Shown here: positions 1 to 9,010 of the stretch, piece by piece | How positions within the stretch are numbered: position 1 is the stretch's first letter | How the letters are laid out: every line of letters begins with the position of its first letter | Assembly (NCBI RefSeq): GCF_026168755.1 | Contig: NZ_JAPFDR010000033.1 | Span: forward strand, 1-36,822 | Reading direction: 5' to 3' | DNA from: Clostridium sp. | GTDB lineage: Bacteria > Bacillota > Clostridia > Clostridiales > Clostridiaceae | DNA length: 36,822 nucleotides | The notes under the pieces: generated by a model | Database searches by the model: none | The model's input: the letters and a program-made list of their open reading frames with translations, nothing else | What the model was told of the DNA's origin: nothing | Position numbers and translations under genes: made by a program

Positions 1-16
1 GTGATTGCGTAGGAGA

Positions 17-270
17 TTGTATCTTTTAGCTTTAAAGCCAGTGATAAAGAAAAATTAATGATATTTTGGAAGGAATATTGTAATTAAGTTTTAGAATTTA
101 ATTGTTTTTGGAAGAAAAAGAGCGTTAAGAAGCTGAGGGAACGAAGTGACTTTCGAAGTTTTAGCTCTTTTTCTGGAAAAAACAATATAAATTCTTAACG
201 AAAATTACATAATTCATGGAGATAATATCATTAATTTTCGGCATCACGGCATTCAAGCTCTAACGAACAA
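17..270. repeat. Long imperfect inverted repeat, about 254 bp
   Basis: The two halves are imperfect reverse complements along nearly the whole length. Segment 56-66 (attaatgatat) pairs with 225-236, 109-130 with about 165-187, and the outer ends at 17-20 (ttgt) with 267-270 (acaa). The apex is near aagtgactt at 144-152. Similarity stops at 17 and 270, and the right end lies one base from the stop codon of the minus-strand gene 272-691. No ORF with a ribosome site is visible inside. It could be a MITE-like or other palindromic intergenic repeat, or a structured RNA; I cannot tell which without copies to compare. Confidence 0.7.
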
Positions 271-271
271 T

Positions 272-691
272 TTAGTTATATATACGATTTATTTTTTTGA
301 AGATTATCTCTTTTTTTACTTCTAATGTTTCTCTGTCAATCTCTACTTTAAATATATTAGGACATCCCTCTTCTCTCCACTTTCTCATAAACTTTGCATT
401 TGCTTCTAAAATATAATAATAATTTTCATCGAAATCATCTGAAAACTCTAAATATGTTAATTTACTGTATCTATCTAATTTTATGTTATTCTTATCCAAA
501 TTTTTTATAATTGGTAGAAAATATTTTAATGGAATTTCATATTTATATGTTCCTTTTATTTCTCTTCCTTCCATTAAAGCTCTTTTTAGAAATCTATTTT
601 CCTTTTCATCTAACTCTTTAAATCCAAGCTTAAATATTGGTTCATTTGCTCTACTTTTATCTATTTTTATCTTTATCATCTTAATCACCAC
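272..691 (-). CDS. Conserved-looking hypothetical protein
   Basis: I do not recognise this protein. The open frame begins with two GTG codons at 691, but the ATG four codons in, at 679, has a GGTG ribosome site six bases upstream. I prefer that start, giving 135 aa. The protein is soluble, charged and rich in Lys, Glu, Asn and Tyr, with no signal peptide, membrane segment or cysteine cluster (a single Cys near the C-terminus). It is the last gene of a minus-strand set behind a metallophosphoesterase and a YmfI-type reductase, 18 bases after the latter, so it is probably co-transcribed with it. The stop is immediately followed by a long inverted repeat that may serve as its 3' boundary. Confidence 0.6.
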   Translation of the reverse strand: MVIKMIKIKIDKSRANEPIFKLGFKELDEKENRFLKRALMEGREIKGTYKYEIPLKYFLPIIKNLDKNNIKLDRYSKLTYLEFSDDFDENYYYILEANAKFMRKWREEGCPNIFKVEIDRETLEVKKEIIFKKINRIYN

Positions 692-709
692 TTTTGCTTT
701 GACTATATA

Positions 710-1456
710 TTATAAAAAGCCACCGTCAACTCTAATAATTTGTCCTGTTAAATACTTGCAATCATCGTTACATAGAAAAATAACTGCTTTTGCAATTTCA
801 TTTACATCCCCAAATCTATTCATTGGAATTTCATCAACTAATTGATTTTTTTCTTCATCGCTTAAAAAGCTATTCATTTCTGTATTTATAACACCTGGTG
901 CTATGGAATTTACTCTTATTCCAAAAGGGGCAACCTCTTTAGAAAGTGATTTTGTAAATAAGTTTAATCCACCTTTTGTAGTAGAATATATCACTTCACA
1001 AGAAGCTCCTGCTTCACCCCAAATAGATGAAATATTAATTATATTACCGCCTCCTTTTGATATCATATAATTTAGTGCATATTTTGATAAATACATAGGA
1101 GCTAGAAGATTAACATTTATAAGACTTTCAAAACTATCATCATTGGCATCTATAAATAATCCAACTTCAGATTTTGCTGCATTATTAATTAATATATCAA
1201 TTTTCCCAAAAGTATCAATAACTTCTTTTATAATTTCTTGACAGTTATCCTTATTTGCTATATTTTTTTTAATTGCTTTAGCATAACCTCCTAACTCCTC
1301 TATCTCAATTAATGTTGAATTAGCCCCTTCATCATCTTTAGAATAATTTATAATAACACTTGCTCCATTTCTTGCAAGCTCTTTTGCTATTGCCTTTCCA
1401 ATTCCACGTGAAGCACCAGTAACTAGTGCAACTTTTCCTATTAAATCACTCATCAT
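710..1456 (-). CDS. ymfI: EF-P 5-aminopentanone reductase, YmfI-type short-chain dehydrogenase
   Basis: A classical short-chain dehydrogenase/reductase of 248 aa. The NAD(P)-binding TGASRGIG is at residues 13-20, the NNAA motif at 91-94, and the catalytic triad is Ser144, Tyr157 and Lys161 in YSTTK. The active-site stretch SSIWGEAGASCEVIYS is typical of Bacillus subtilis YmfI rather than of FabG. In B. subtilis, YmfI reduces the 5-aminopentanone group on elongation factor P, and so affects translation of proline-rich stretches and motility. No efp gene is present in the window, so the substrate is inferred from the family. Two ATGs are adjacent. The second, at 1453, is better spaced from the AGGAG site. 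The gene lies 62 bases after a metallophosphoesterase and 18 bases before a hypothetical gene. Confidence 0.8.
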   Translation of the reverse strand: MMSDLIGKVALVTGASRGIGKAIAKELARNGASVIINYSKDDEGANSTLIEIEELGGYAKAIKKNIANKDNCQEIIKEVIDTFGKIDILINNAAKSEVGLFIDANDDSFESLINVNLLAPMYLSKYALNYMISKGGGNIINISSIWGEAGASCEVIYSTTKGGLNLFTKSLSKEVAPFGIRVNSIAPGVINTEMNSFLSDEEKNQLVDEIPMNRFGDVNEIAKAVIFLCNDDCKYLTGQIIRVDGGFL

Positions 1457-1518
1457 TTTCTCCTCTCTCGCTTTATTTATATTATAATTTAAATTTATTC
1501 TTATATCAAAATAATATA

Positions 1519-2451
1519 TTATTTATTTCTTCTTAACCTTTCTTCCTTAGCATATTGTAAATATGCAGAAACTTCTACAGGACCTGCAATAATCTTTCTT
1601 GTTACCCAAAGTGATCCAGTATCTTGTGCATCAATTATCCATTCTACTAATTTTATTTTTCCCTTTTCTATTTCTATAGATGTAATAGATGATGGATAAA
1701 CACAACAACCATCATTAAAATATGGTGGATCATATAAATCTGGAAATCTACTATTATGTGTATGCCCACAAATAATCATTGTACAATTATCTCTAGCCCA
1801 ATTTTGCAACTTAATATCTACCCTACTTCGCTTTGTTTTACTTTTTGCTGATCTAGTTGGATCTTTAAAACCAGCAACACCATTTAAAAATCGCCATATA
1901 TATCTTACCAAAAATTCATTTATTCTCCACACTTCATTATTCCAAAAATCTATTTGATGTCCATGAGTAACTAATATCTTTTCTTTAAGAGGCTTATATA
2001 TTAAATTTATTCCTGAATAATATTCATTATTATTTATAAATCTTATAAATTCATCTCCATAATTTGCCCCTATTTTTCTTAAAGCTTTTTCTTGCCTCTG
2101 CTTAAAACCCTTTTGACTTTTAATAAAGTCATGGTTTCCATAAATACAATAAATATTTTTTTTCTTGCTAAATTTATTAAGTATTTTATATATATCATCA
2201 TAAAAATAAGCTATTTCATTAAAGTTCTTATTTTTCCATAACTCGTCACCATCACCAACTTCTATATAAGTATAATCATTTTTCAAATAGTATTTCAATG
2301 CTGTTATATATATATTTCTATTTGGCAAAAGAGAATCTGAATATGTTCCATCACCTCTATGCACATCTGAAATTAATACAATTTTACTTTCATTATCAAA
2401 TTCTAAATTAAATCCATTTTCATAAATCTTATTTAACTCTTTCCCCGACAT
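1519..2451 (-). CDS. Calcineurin-like metallophosphoesterase
   Basis: A 310-aa cytoplasmic phosphoesterase with the full set of metal-binding blocks: SDVHRGDG (Asp29, His31), GDGDELW (66-72), GNHD (105-108), THGHQ (162-166) and GHTH (229-232). The blocks have the spacing of the calcineurin-like fold, which holds two divalent metals and cleaves phosphomono- or phosphodiesters. The insert of about 60 residues between THGHQ and GHTH is basic and contains aromatic residues; it may bind a membrane or polyanionic substrate. The gene is related in architecture to LpxH-type enzymes, but a Clostridium does not make lipid A, so the substrate is unknown. GGAG lies five bases before the start. It is the first gene of a minus-strand set with ymfI and a hypothetical gene. 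Confidence 0.85.
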   Translation of the reverse strand: MSGKELNKIYENGFNLEFDNESKIVLISDVHRGDGTYSDSLLPNRNIYITALKYYLKNDYTYIEVGDGDELWKNKNFNEIAYFYDDIYKILNKFSKKKNIYCIYGNHDFIKSQKGFKQRQEKALRKIGANYGDEFIRFINNNEYYSGINLIYKPLKEKILVTHGHQIDFWNNEVWRINEFLVRYIWRFLNGVAGFKDPTRSAKSKTKRSRVDIKLQNWARDNCTMIICGHTHNSRFPDLYDPPYFNDGCCVYPSSITSIEIEKGKIKLVEWIIDAQDTGSLWVTRKIIAGPVEVSAYLQYAKEERLRRNK

Positions 2452-2621
2452 ACAATCTCCAATTTTTCATATTATATATTTATCCTATGAAAATAATTTG
2501 CTATTTGATAATTTCTAATATTTATTTATATATAAAATTTAATATATAGCACAAACTATAATAAGACTATTTTATAAATTAATCTATTAAAATAACCAAT
2601 GATAAATAAGGAGTAATGAAA

Positions 2622-3785
2622 ATGAGTAACTTATTACAAAAAAAGAAGCGATTTTTCTATAAAATAACTTCATTGATTTTGATTTTATCAACCTTAAACT
2701 CTTTAACAGCAACTGCATTAGAGCCTTCCGAAGTTAATATCCAAAGAGAAACTACTAATATTTATATTGATAGCGATGCTAATGATGAATTAAAAGAAAA
2801 ATTCCAACCTTTAGTAGAAAATATCTTTTTAAATAGAAATTCTGCAATATTAACTAGAGATTGTGAAGGCTTAAAGGCATTTTATGATTTAGATAAAAAA
2901 GTCGGAAAATGGGCTTATGAAAATGAAGTTACTAAAACAAAATATTTTACTAATTGGTGTGAAAAACAATGTGTTTCATTTACAAAAATAAACTCTATAA
3001 TCAAAGTTTCAAAGGTAAAAGAAATTGAAAAAGATTTATATAATGTAATTTGCTATGCTTGCACAAAATTTTGTTATAGCTATGAAGACGAACCTAATAT
3101 TGAAAACTACTTTAAACTTGGAACTTGCCATTATATAAATCTAAAAAAAGATAATGATAAATATATAATTATAAAAGAATGGTATACGGATCCATTAGCC
3201 GATTCTCTAGATCTTAATAATATAGAATGCACTGAAATAAAAAGTACTATCCTTTCTCATAAAAAACCTGATTTTACAATAGATGAAAGAACTCAAAGAG
3301 CAATTGACTATGCTCATGAATATTGTGGGATTAGTGATAATGATGAGCATTTATTTAAATATAATAAAGAATATAAAAATTTTAATCCAGATGGTGGTGA
3401 TTGTGCTAATTTTGCCTCTCAAATTATGTTTGAAGGTGGTGGCTTTAAAAAGAATAGTGTTTGGAATTATTGTAATAAAAGTGCTACAAATGCATGGATT
3501 AATGCTCAAGGCTTTAAGAATTATTTAATAAATAGCGGACGGGGTACTTATATAGCAAAAGGGTATTATTGTGATACCTATAAAGATGCATTCAATCTTC
3601 GACCTGGGGATATTGTAGCTTATGAAAAGAAAGGAAGAATAACTCACGTTTCTACTGTTACTGGTTTAGATTCTAAAGGTTATCCATTAGTAACTTGTCA
3701 TAATACCGATAGAATGCTCGTACCTTATGATTTAGGATGGAGTAATAATAACATAAAGTTCCACTTTATAGATGTACATTATTAG
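2622..3785 (+). CDS. Secreted protein with C-terminal amidase_6-type domain
   Basis: The N-terminus (KKKRFF followed by a hydrophobic stretch ending TATA-LEP) is a signal peptide. Residue numbers here count from the ATG at 2616. The ATG at 2622 is chosen because AAGGAG is only two bases from 2616 but eight from 2622. The C-terminal 160 residues carry GGDCANFASQ (Cys263), a GDIVAY turn at 331-336 and THVSTV (His344), matching the putative amidase domain seen in Gram-positive exported proteins (Pfam Amidase_6, a Cys/His papain-like fold). The N-terminal 190 residues resemble an accessory secreted domain I cannot name. The mature protein has 13 cysteines, unusual for this kind of organism. It is a single gene, with a strong terminator four bases after its stop. 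Confidence 0.8.
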   Translation: MSNLLQKKKRFFYKITSLILILSTLNSLTATALEPSEVNIQRETTNIYIDSDANDELKEKFQPLVENIFLNRNSAILTRDCEGLKAFYDLDKKVGKWAYENEVTKTKYFTNWCEKQCVSFTKINSIIKVSKVKEIEKDLYNVICYACTKFCYSYEDEPNIENYFKLGTCHYINLKKDNDKYIIIKEWYTDPLADSLDLNNIECTEIKSTILSHKKPDFTIDERTQRAIDYAHEYCGISDNDEHLFKYNKEYKNFNPDGGDCANFASQIMFEGGGFKKNSVWNYCNKSATNAWINAQGFKNYLINSGRGTYIAKGYYCDTYKDAFNLRPGDIVAYEKKGRITHVSTVTGLDSKGYPLVTCHNTDRMLVPYDLGWSNNNIKFHFIDVHY

Positions 3786-3816
3786 AAAAGCGAAGACAAA
3801 AGTCTTCGCTTTTTTT
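3786..3816. terminator. Bidirectional terminator between the amidase gene and hppA
   Basis: A perfect nine-base stem (agcgaagac / gtcttcgct) with a four-base A loop is followed by six Ts on the plus strand and preceded by four As. It can therefore end both the plus-strand amidase transcript and the convergent minus-strand hppA transcript. Its T run overlaps the hppA stop codon. Confidence 0.9.
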
Positions 3817-5914
3817 AGAAAATATGAAAAGTCAATATTACCATTCCAAACACTATTGAAACTATAGACATTAACTTAATTAATATATTAATAGCAGGTC
3901 CTGAAGTATCTTTAAATGGATCACCTACAGTATCACCAACAACAGTACTTTTGTGGCACTCTGAACCTTTACCACCAAAATTACCAGCTTCAATATGTTT
4001 TTTAGCATTATCCCACGCTCCACCGGAATTTGACATCATAATAGCTAAAACAAACCCACTTATTGTTGCTCCTGCGAGTAAGCCTGCAACACCATTTGGA
4101 CCTAAAATTATTCCTACAACTAATGGACTTATAATTGCTATTAATGCAATTACAAGCAATTCTTTTTGTGAAGATTTTGTACAAATATCAACACAAGAAG
4201 CATAATCTGGCTCTGCCTTTCCATCCATTAAACCTTTTATTTCTTTAAATTGTCTTCTTACTTCAACAACTATTTTACTAGCAGCTCTTCCAACCGCACT
4301 CATAGTACAAGATGAAAATGCAAAAGTAACCATGGCACCAATAAATGCACCAATTAAAACTTGAGGATTTAATATTGATAAATCAAAATTAAATGCTATA
4401 TTGTTAGTTGTTGCCATTTGTTCAACTGAATTTTTATATGCTGCTATAAATGCTAATGATGTTAATGCAGCTGATCCAATTGCAAATCCCTTTCCAGTTG
4501 CAGCTGTTGTATTACCTAATGAATCTAATGCATCAGTTCTCTCTCTTACTTCTGAATGTAATCCTGCCATTTCTGCTATACCGCCAGCATTATCAGCAAC
4601 TGGTCCATAAGCATCAGTAGCTAAAGTTATACCTAAAGTAGATAACATACCTACTGAAGATATTGCTATACCAAAAAGCCCCATATTAAAATTGTTAAAT
4701 CCACCTGAAGCAACAAAACTAATTAATATGGAACAACCTATAATAATTACAGGTGCTGCAGTAGATTTCATCCCTACTGATAAACCAGTAATTATTACTG
4801 TTGCTGGTCCTGTTTCTGATGACTGAGCAATACTCTTAGTTGGCTTATAATTATCACTAGTGTAATATTCAGTAAAAAATCCAATTAATAATCCAGCAAC
4901 AAGTCCACATAAAATTGAGAAATAAACTCCAATATTTTCTCTACCTAGAATATTATTTACTACAAAATAAGATGCTATAGCAATAACAATTGCTGAAAAA
5001 TATGTGCCTCGCCTTAATGCACTTAATAATGATTTTTGTGACACATCTTCTTTAGATTTAACAAAAAAGCTACCAACTATTGAAGCCATTACTCCAATAG
5101 AAGCAATCACTATAGGAATTGCAGCACCATTTACTGAAAGACCTGCAGCTACTGCTAATGCACAAGAAGATAAAATTGAGCCTACATATGATTCATAAAG
5201 ATCTGCACCCATACCAGCAACATCACCCACATTATCACCAACATTATCTGCTATAACAGCTGGATTTCTTGGATCATCTTCTGGAATACCAATTTCAACT
5301 TTTCCAACCAAATCTGCACCTACATCAGCTGCTTTAGTAAATATACCACCACCAACTCTTGCAAAAAGAGCCATAGATGATGCACCCATACTAAAGGTAA
5401 CCATAGTAGTTGTTATTATTGTAATTCTTTCATCTATAGGCATTGCTCCATAATACCAATTTAAAATAAAATACCAAATACTTAAATCTGTTAACGCTAG
5501 TCCTACAACAACTAGTCCCATAACTGTTCCACTTGAGAAAGCTACCCTTAAACCACTGTTTAAACTCTTAGTACATGCATTTGCAGTTCTACTATTAGAA
5601 TTTGTAGCAATTTTCATTCCTAAATATCCGCTTAAACCTGAAAAAATTCCTCCCGTTAAAAAAGCAAATGGCATAAAAATACTTACAAAATTAAATTGAG
5701 CTAATATAAATAAAATAATAAACATAATTATAAAAAATATTCCAACACCTTTATATTGGCGCTTTAAAAATGCATTAGCTCCTTTTCTTATGCTTTCCGC
5801 AATATACTTCATCCTGTCTGTCCCTTCATCAACTTTAAATATTGTGTAGGTGTAGAACGCAGCAAAAATTAACGCTAAACTTGCTCCTACTGGTGCAAAA
5901 ACCATTAAGCTCAT
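3815..5914 (-). CDS. hppA: Membrane-bound, K+-dependent ion-pumping pyrophosphatase
   Basis: A 699-aa polytopic membrane protein with about 16 hydrophobic segments, the usual size of this family. The pyrophosphate/Mg site is [19 protein letters not shown] at 213-231, and a second acidic block, [16 protein letters not shown], is at 434-449. [10 protein letters not shown] has Ala471 and Gly474, the pair found in K+-dependent enzymes; K+-independent ones carry Lys and Thr there. Glu241 in ADLYESY occupies the helix-6 position characteristic of Na+-transporting and Na+,H+-transporting members. I infer that the enzyme uses cytoplasmic pyrophosphate to export Na+ (possibly with H+); the ion is not proven. 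AGGGGAG precedes the start. A 19-bp palindrome lies just upstream. The gene is monocistronic, ending at a shared terminator. Confidence 0.95.
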   Translation of the reverse strand: MSLMVFAPVGASLALIFAAFYTYTIFKVDEGTDRMKYIAESIRKGANAFLKRQYKGVGIFFIIMFIILFILAQFNFVSIFMPFAFLTGGIFSGLSGYLGMKIATNSNSRTANACTKSLNSGLRVAFSSGTVMGLVVVGLALTDLSIWYFILNWYYGAMPIDERITIITTTMVTFSMGASSMALFARVGGGIFTKAADVGADLVGKVEIGIPEDDPRNPAVIADNVGDNVGDVAGMGADLYESYVGSILSSCALAVAAGLSVNGAAIPIVIASIGVMASIVGSFFVKSKEDVSQKSLLSALRRGTYFSAIVIAIASYFVVNNILGRENIGVYFSILCGLVAGLLIGFFTEYYTSDNYKPTKSIAQSSETGPATVIITGLSVGMKSTAAPVIIIGCSILISFVASGGFNNFNMGLFGIAISSVGMLSTLGITLATDAYGPVADNAGGIAEMAGLHSEVRERTDALDSLGNTTAATGKGFAIGSAALTSLAFIAAYKNSVEQMATTNNIAFNFDLSILNPQVLIGAFIGAMVTFAFSSCTMSAVGRAASKIVVEVRRQFKEIKGLMDGKAEPDYASCVDICTKSSQKELLVIALIAIISPLVVGIILGPNGVAGLLAGATISGFVLAIMMSNSGGAWDNAKKHIEAGNFGGKGSECHKSTVVGDTVGDPFKDTSGPAINILIKLMSIVSIVFGMVILTFHIF

Positions 5915-5952
5915 AATTTCTCTCCCCTTTGTGTTAGATTATTTTTTATATT

Positions 5953-5995
5953 TTATTACATTAATTCTATTTAGATAATAGAATTAATGTAATAA
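5953..5995. promoter_or_regulatory. Perfect 19-bp inverted repeat upstream of hppA
   Basis: Arms 5953-5971 and 5977-5995 are exact reverse complements separated by tagat. The element is almost pure A+T and lies about 40 bases upstream of the hppA start. It is not followed by a T run in either direction, so an operator or a 5'-UTR hairpin is likelier than a terminator. The rest of 5915-6138 shows only A+T-rich sequence. Confidence 0.6.
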
Positions 5996-6138
5996 CCATT
6001 ATTATATGATATTATAATATTAATTTAATGAGTAAATTTTAAATATATCTTCATTTTTAAAATATTAAAAAGCAATATAAAATATACCATTGTAATAAAA
6101 ATAATATATTCCATATTGCTTATAAAATCTATTTACTT

Positions 6139-6288
6139 TTAAAATCCTTTTTTCTTAGCCTCGATACCACTTTCATTAAGTGCAGGTTCTTCTATAGTTG
6201 TTACATATTTATTTTTAGGATTATTATTTTGAGATTTTGTTCCATTTCTTAGATAATTTTCTTTAGTGTATTCTCTCTTATTCTTCAT
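6139..6288 (-). CDS. Small hypothetical protein, 49 aa
   Basis: An ATG at 6288 with AAGGAGAT three bases upstream opens a 49-codon frame ending at TAA 6139. The product begins MKNKREYTKENYLRNG and ends SGIEAKKKGF. It is hydrophilic with no cysteine, no membrane segment and mixed charge, so it is probably a small soluble, perhaps partly disordered protein. I do not recognise the family. It follows another 49-aa gene on the same strand by 30 bases, and the two are probably co-transcribed. Support is the strong ribosome site and its neighbour; the short length is the main doubt. Confidence 0.6.
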   Translation of the reverse strand: MKNKREYTKENYLRNGTKSQNNNPKNKYVTTIEEPALNESGIEAKKKGF

Positions 6289-6318
6289 ATTATCTCCTTA
6301 TTTCCTATATAAAATTAA

Positions 6319-6468
6319 TTAAAATTTAGGATCTATTTCATCTCTTTGTATACGCTTTAAATCCTTTAATCTCAAATGAGTAGTCTCCATTATTTTCTCC
6401 CAAGACTCTCCATCAATAATCATTTTTTTTGCTACATCCCTATTTAAAAGTGTATCTAGCTTTTTCAT
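6319..6468 (-). CDS. Small hypothetical protein with helix-turn-helix-like pattern, 49 aa
   Basis: The open frame extends further upstream, but AAAGGAGG six bases before the ATG at 6468 fixes that as the start, giving a 49-aa product. The sequence MKKLDTLLNRDVAKKMIIDG is followed by SWEKIMETTHLRLKDLKRIQRD. Its helix-loop-helix spacing and basic second helix look like a minimal helix-turn-helix, but that is inference only. It has no cysteines or membrane segment. It lies upstream of the 49-aa gene at 6139-6288 on the same strand and divergent from the 51-aa zinc-ribbon gene at 6629. Confidence 0.65.
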   Translation of the reverse strand: MKKLDTLLNRDVAKKMIIDGESWEKIMETTHLRLKDLKRIQRDEIDPKF

Positions 6469-6628
6469 TTTAGACCTCCTTTTATCTTTTGATACTATTA
6501 TTTTATGGCTTTTTAAAAAACTTATTCGAGTTATTAATTTCAAGAACTTACATTAAATTTATTAAACTTTAAGTAATAAAAAATTTTTTTATTAATATAA
6601 TGTAACATAATGAAAGGAGCGATAAAAA

Positions 6629-6784
6629 ATGAGTAAACAAAAACGTGGAAAATACATTAAAACACTTGCTAATTGGAGAGGAACTTGTCCTATTTGTGGT
6701 AGAAAAAGAGTTAAATTAGTTTGGAGCAAAAAAGACGATAATGGAAATACTATTAATATTTGCAAAAAATGCTCCCTTACGTAA
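6629..6784 (+). CDS. Small zinc-ribbon protein, 51 aa
   Basis: The ATG at 6629 has AAAGGAGC nine bases upstream and opens a 51-codon frame. The protein is very basic at its N-terminus (MSKQKRGKYIKT). It carries CPIC at 20-23 and CKKC at 45-48, a four-cysteine zinc ribbon with a 21-residue spacer containing GRKRVKLVW. Such small ribbons usually bind nucleic acid or ribosomes, but no specific function can be assigned. It lies alone on the plus strand between two minus-strand genes and converges on ygiQ across a long hairpin at 6802-6844. Confidence 0.75.
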   Translation: MSKQKRGKYIKTLANWRGTCPICGRKRVKLVWSKKDDNGNTINICKKCSLT

Positions 6785-6801
6785 ATATAAAAAATATTTG
6801 T

Positions 6802-6844
6802 AATAAAGAAGGTATAGTAAAAAAATTACTATACCTTCTTTATT
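6802..6844. terminator. Hairpin between the zinc-ribbon gene and ygiQ
   Basis: A 19-base perfect stem (6802-6820 with 6826-6844) surrounds a loop of five As. It sits between convergent genes and overlaps the ygiQ stop codon. The T-rich part lies within the right arm rather than after it, so it is a plausible but not textbook bidirectional terminator. Confidence 0.7.
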
Positions 6845-8843
6845 AACGTGTTCTACTATTTCTTCCTTTTCCACTTCTACTATTTCTAGTATTTTTAGAA
6901 TCTCTATTTTTCTTTGAATTATTATCTTTTCCTCTATTTATAGAACTTTTATCCATTTGTTTTCCATTTTTTCTTGAAGAGTTTTTACTTCTTGAATTTC
7001 CCTTAGACTTTGGTCTAACTAATCCATGTGCTTCTTTATATCTTTGCTCTTTTGATTTTATTAAACACTTAGGTCCATTTCCTATTAAATCTTCTCTTCC
7101 AGCTTTCATCAATGCATCATAAACTATGTTATAATTTTTTGGATTACTAAACTGTAAAAGAGCTCTTTGCATAGCTTTCTCTTCTTTGCTCTTAGGAACA
7201 TATACAGGCTTCATTGTTATTGGATCTAAACCTGTATAGAAAATTGTAGTTGATAATGTACCAGGAGTTGGATAAAAATCCTGTACTTGCTCTGGTTGAT
7301 ATTTTATATCTCTTAAATATTCAGCAAGCTCTATTGCTTCATTCAAGGTACTTCCAGGATGGCTTGACATTAAATATGGAATAATATATTGTTTCTTACC
7401 AAGTTTTTCTGTAATTCTAAAGAACTTTTGTCTAAAATCTTCATATGTTCTTCCAGCTGGTTTACCCATATGCTTTAATACTTTTTCAGACACATGCTCA
7501 GGTGCAACTTTTAATTGTCCACTTACATGGTGCTCTACTAACTCTTTAAAGAATGTATCATCCTTATCAGCCATTACATAATCATATCTTATACCTGAAC
7601 GTACAAATACCTTTTTTATTTTAGGTAAGCTTCTTACACTTCTCAATACATCTATAAACTCTTTATGATCTACTTCCATGTTTTTGCATACACCAGGACT
7701 TAGACATTGTTTAGTCTTACATGCTCCTATTGTCAATTGATGTTTACATGCAGGTTTCCTAAAGTTTGCTGTAGGCCCACCAACATCATGAATATACCCT
7801 TTGAAATCCTTCATTTCTGTCATTTCTTTTGCTTCTTTAACTATAGATTCTTTGCTTCTACTTTGAACTGCTCTACCTTGATGGAATGTTATTGCACAGA
7901 AAGAACAGTTACCAAAGCAACCTCTTGATCCTACTATACTAAACTTAACCTCTTCTAACGCTGGAATTCCTCCCATTGCTTCATAACTTGGATGATATTC
8001 CTTTGTAAATGGTAAATCATAAACTGCATCTAATTCTTCCCTATTTAAAATTACTTCTGGTTTATTTACTACTAAGAATTTATCCCCTTGATCTTGAACT
8101 ATAGTTCTTCCCCTCATAGGATCTTGTTCCTGATATGTAATCTTAAATGCTTCACAATATTTAATTTTATCAGTAGAAACTTCTTTATATGATGGAATAA
8201 CTATATGTTCTTCATAAATTTCATCTAAACTATCTGCTAAATAGCATGTACCTGGTACGTGTCTTATATATTTAGCATCAAATCCTTCATTTAAATAATG
8301 AGCAACTTCTACTATCTGTTTTTCACTCATTCCATATATTAAAAGATCAGCTCCACTATCAGTTAATATTGATTTTCTAACCTTATCTGCCCAATAATCA
8401 TAATGTGCAAATCTTCTAAGGCTAGCTTCAACTCCACCAATACAAATATTAATATTTTTATATGCCTCTCTAATCTTATTACAATATACTATAGTAGCCC
8501 TATCTGGTCTAAGTCCCATTTTCCCACCTGGAGAATATAAATCTTTTTCTCTTACTCTTTTACTTACAGTATAATGATTAACCATAGAGTCCATATTTCC
8601 TGCATTAACTAAAAAAGCTAATCTAGGTCTTCCAAGTTTCATAAAATCATTTGTACTATGCCAATCAGGTTGAGCTATAATACCAACTTTGTATCCAGCA
8701 TGCTCCAATACTCTAGATATTACTGCAGTACCGAAACTATGATGATCAACATATGCGTCCCCTGTTACAATTATGAAGTCGCATTGTTCCCAACCTCTCT
8801 CTTCCATATCTGCTTTACTTATAGGTAAAAATTTATTGTTCAT
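6843..8843 (-). CDS. YgiQ-family radical SAM protein
   Basis: A 666-aa protein with the layout of the YgiQ family. An N-terminal domain (from about residue 20, [18 protein letters not shown]) is followed by the radical SAM domain, with the 4Fe-4S ligands at Cys309, Cys313 and Cys316 (GCFGNCSFC). A cysteine-rich insert contains [15 protein letters not shown] near 378-392. The last 50 residues are a low-complexity Lys/Arg/Ser/Asn tail that could bind RNA. The reaction of this family is not established. The start at 8843 follows a GTGAT-type ribosome site. The gene appears monocistronic. The 167 bases upstream (8844-9010) hold no gene. Confidence 0.92.
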   Translation of the reverse strand: MNNKFLPISKADMEERGWEQCDFIIVTGDAYVDHHSFGTAVISRVLEHAGYKVGIIAQPDWHSTNDFMKLGRPRLAFLVNAGNMDSMVNHYTVSKRVREKDLYSPGGKMGLRPDRATIVYCNKIREAYKNINICIGGVEASLRRFAHYDYWADKVRKSILTDSGADLLIYGMSEKQIVEVAHYLNEGFDAKYIRHVPGTCYLADSLDEIYEEHIVIPSYKEVSTDKIKYCEAFKITYQEQDPMRGRTIVQDQGDKFLVVNKPEVILNREELDAVYDLPFTKEYHPSYEAMGGIPALEEVKFSIVGSRGCFGNCSFCAITFHQGRAVQSRSKESIVKEAKEMTEMKDFKGYIHDVGGPTANFRKPACKHQLTIGACKTKQCLSPGVCKNMEVDHKEFIDVLRSVRSLPKIKKVFVRSGIRYDYVMADKDDTFFKELVEHHVSGQLKVAPEHVSEKVLKHMGKPAGRTYEDFRQKFFRITEKLGKKQYIIPYLMSSHPGSTLNEAIELAEYLRDIKYQPEQVQDFYPTPGTLSTTIFYTGLDPITMKPVYVPKSKEEKAMQRALLQFSNPKNYNIVYDALMKAGREDLIGNGPKCLIKSKEQRYKEAHGLVRPKSKGNSRSKNSSRKNGKQMDKSSINRGKDNNSKKNRDSKNTRNSRSGKGRNSRTR

Positions 8844-9010
8844 TTAATCACATCTTTCATCTTTTCTTTACGCATCTATTTAAAATACCTTTTCTTATAA
8901 TTCGACATATATTAATATACCATCTAATTTTATTCTTGTTAATACTTCACATGAAATTACTATAATATTTATTTATAAATTAATTATTTTCTAAAAAAAT
9001 ATGGCTCTAA

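Noticed and set aside
483..845. 120-aa plus-strand open frame
   Set aside because: Antisense to the hypothetical gene and ymfI, low-complexity Phe/Ile/Ser composition and no ribosome site; a shadow of the real genes.
5953..5995. Reading the AT-rich palindrome as an intrinsic terminator of the small genes
   Set aside because: No T run follows on either strand and the stem has almost no G+C; kept as a possible regulatory element.
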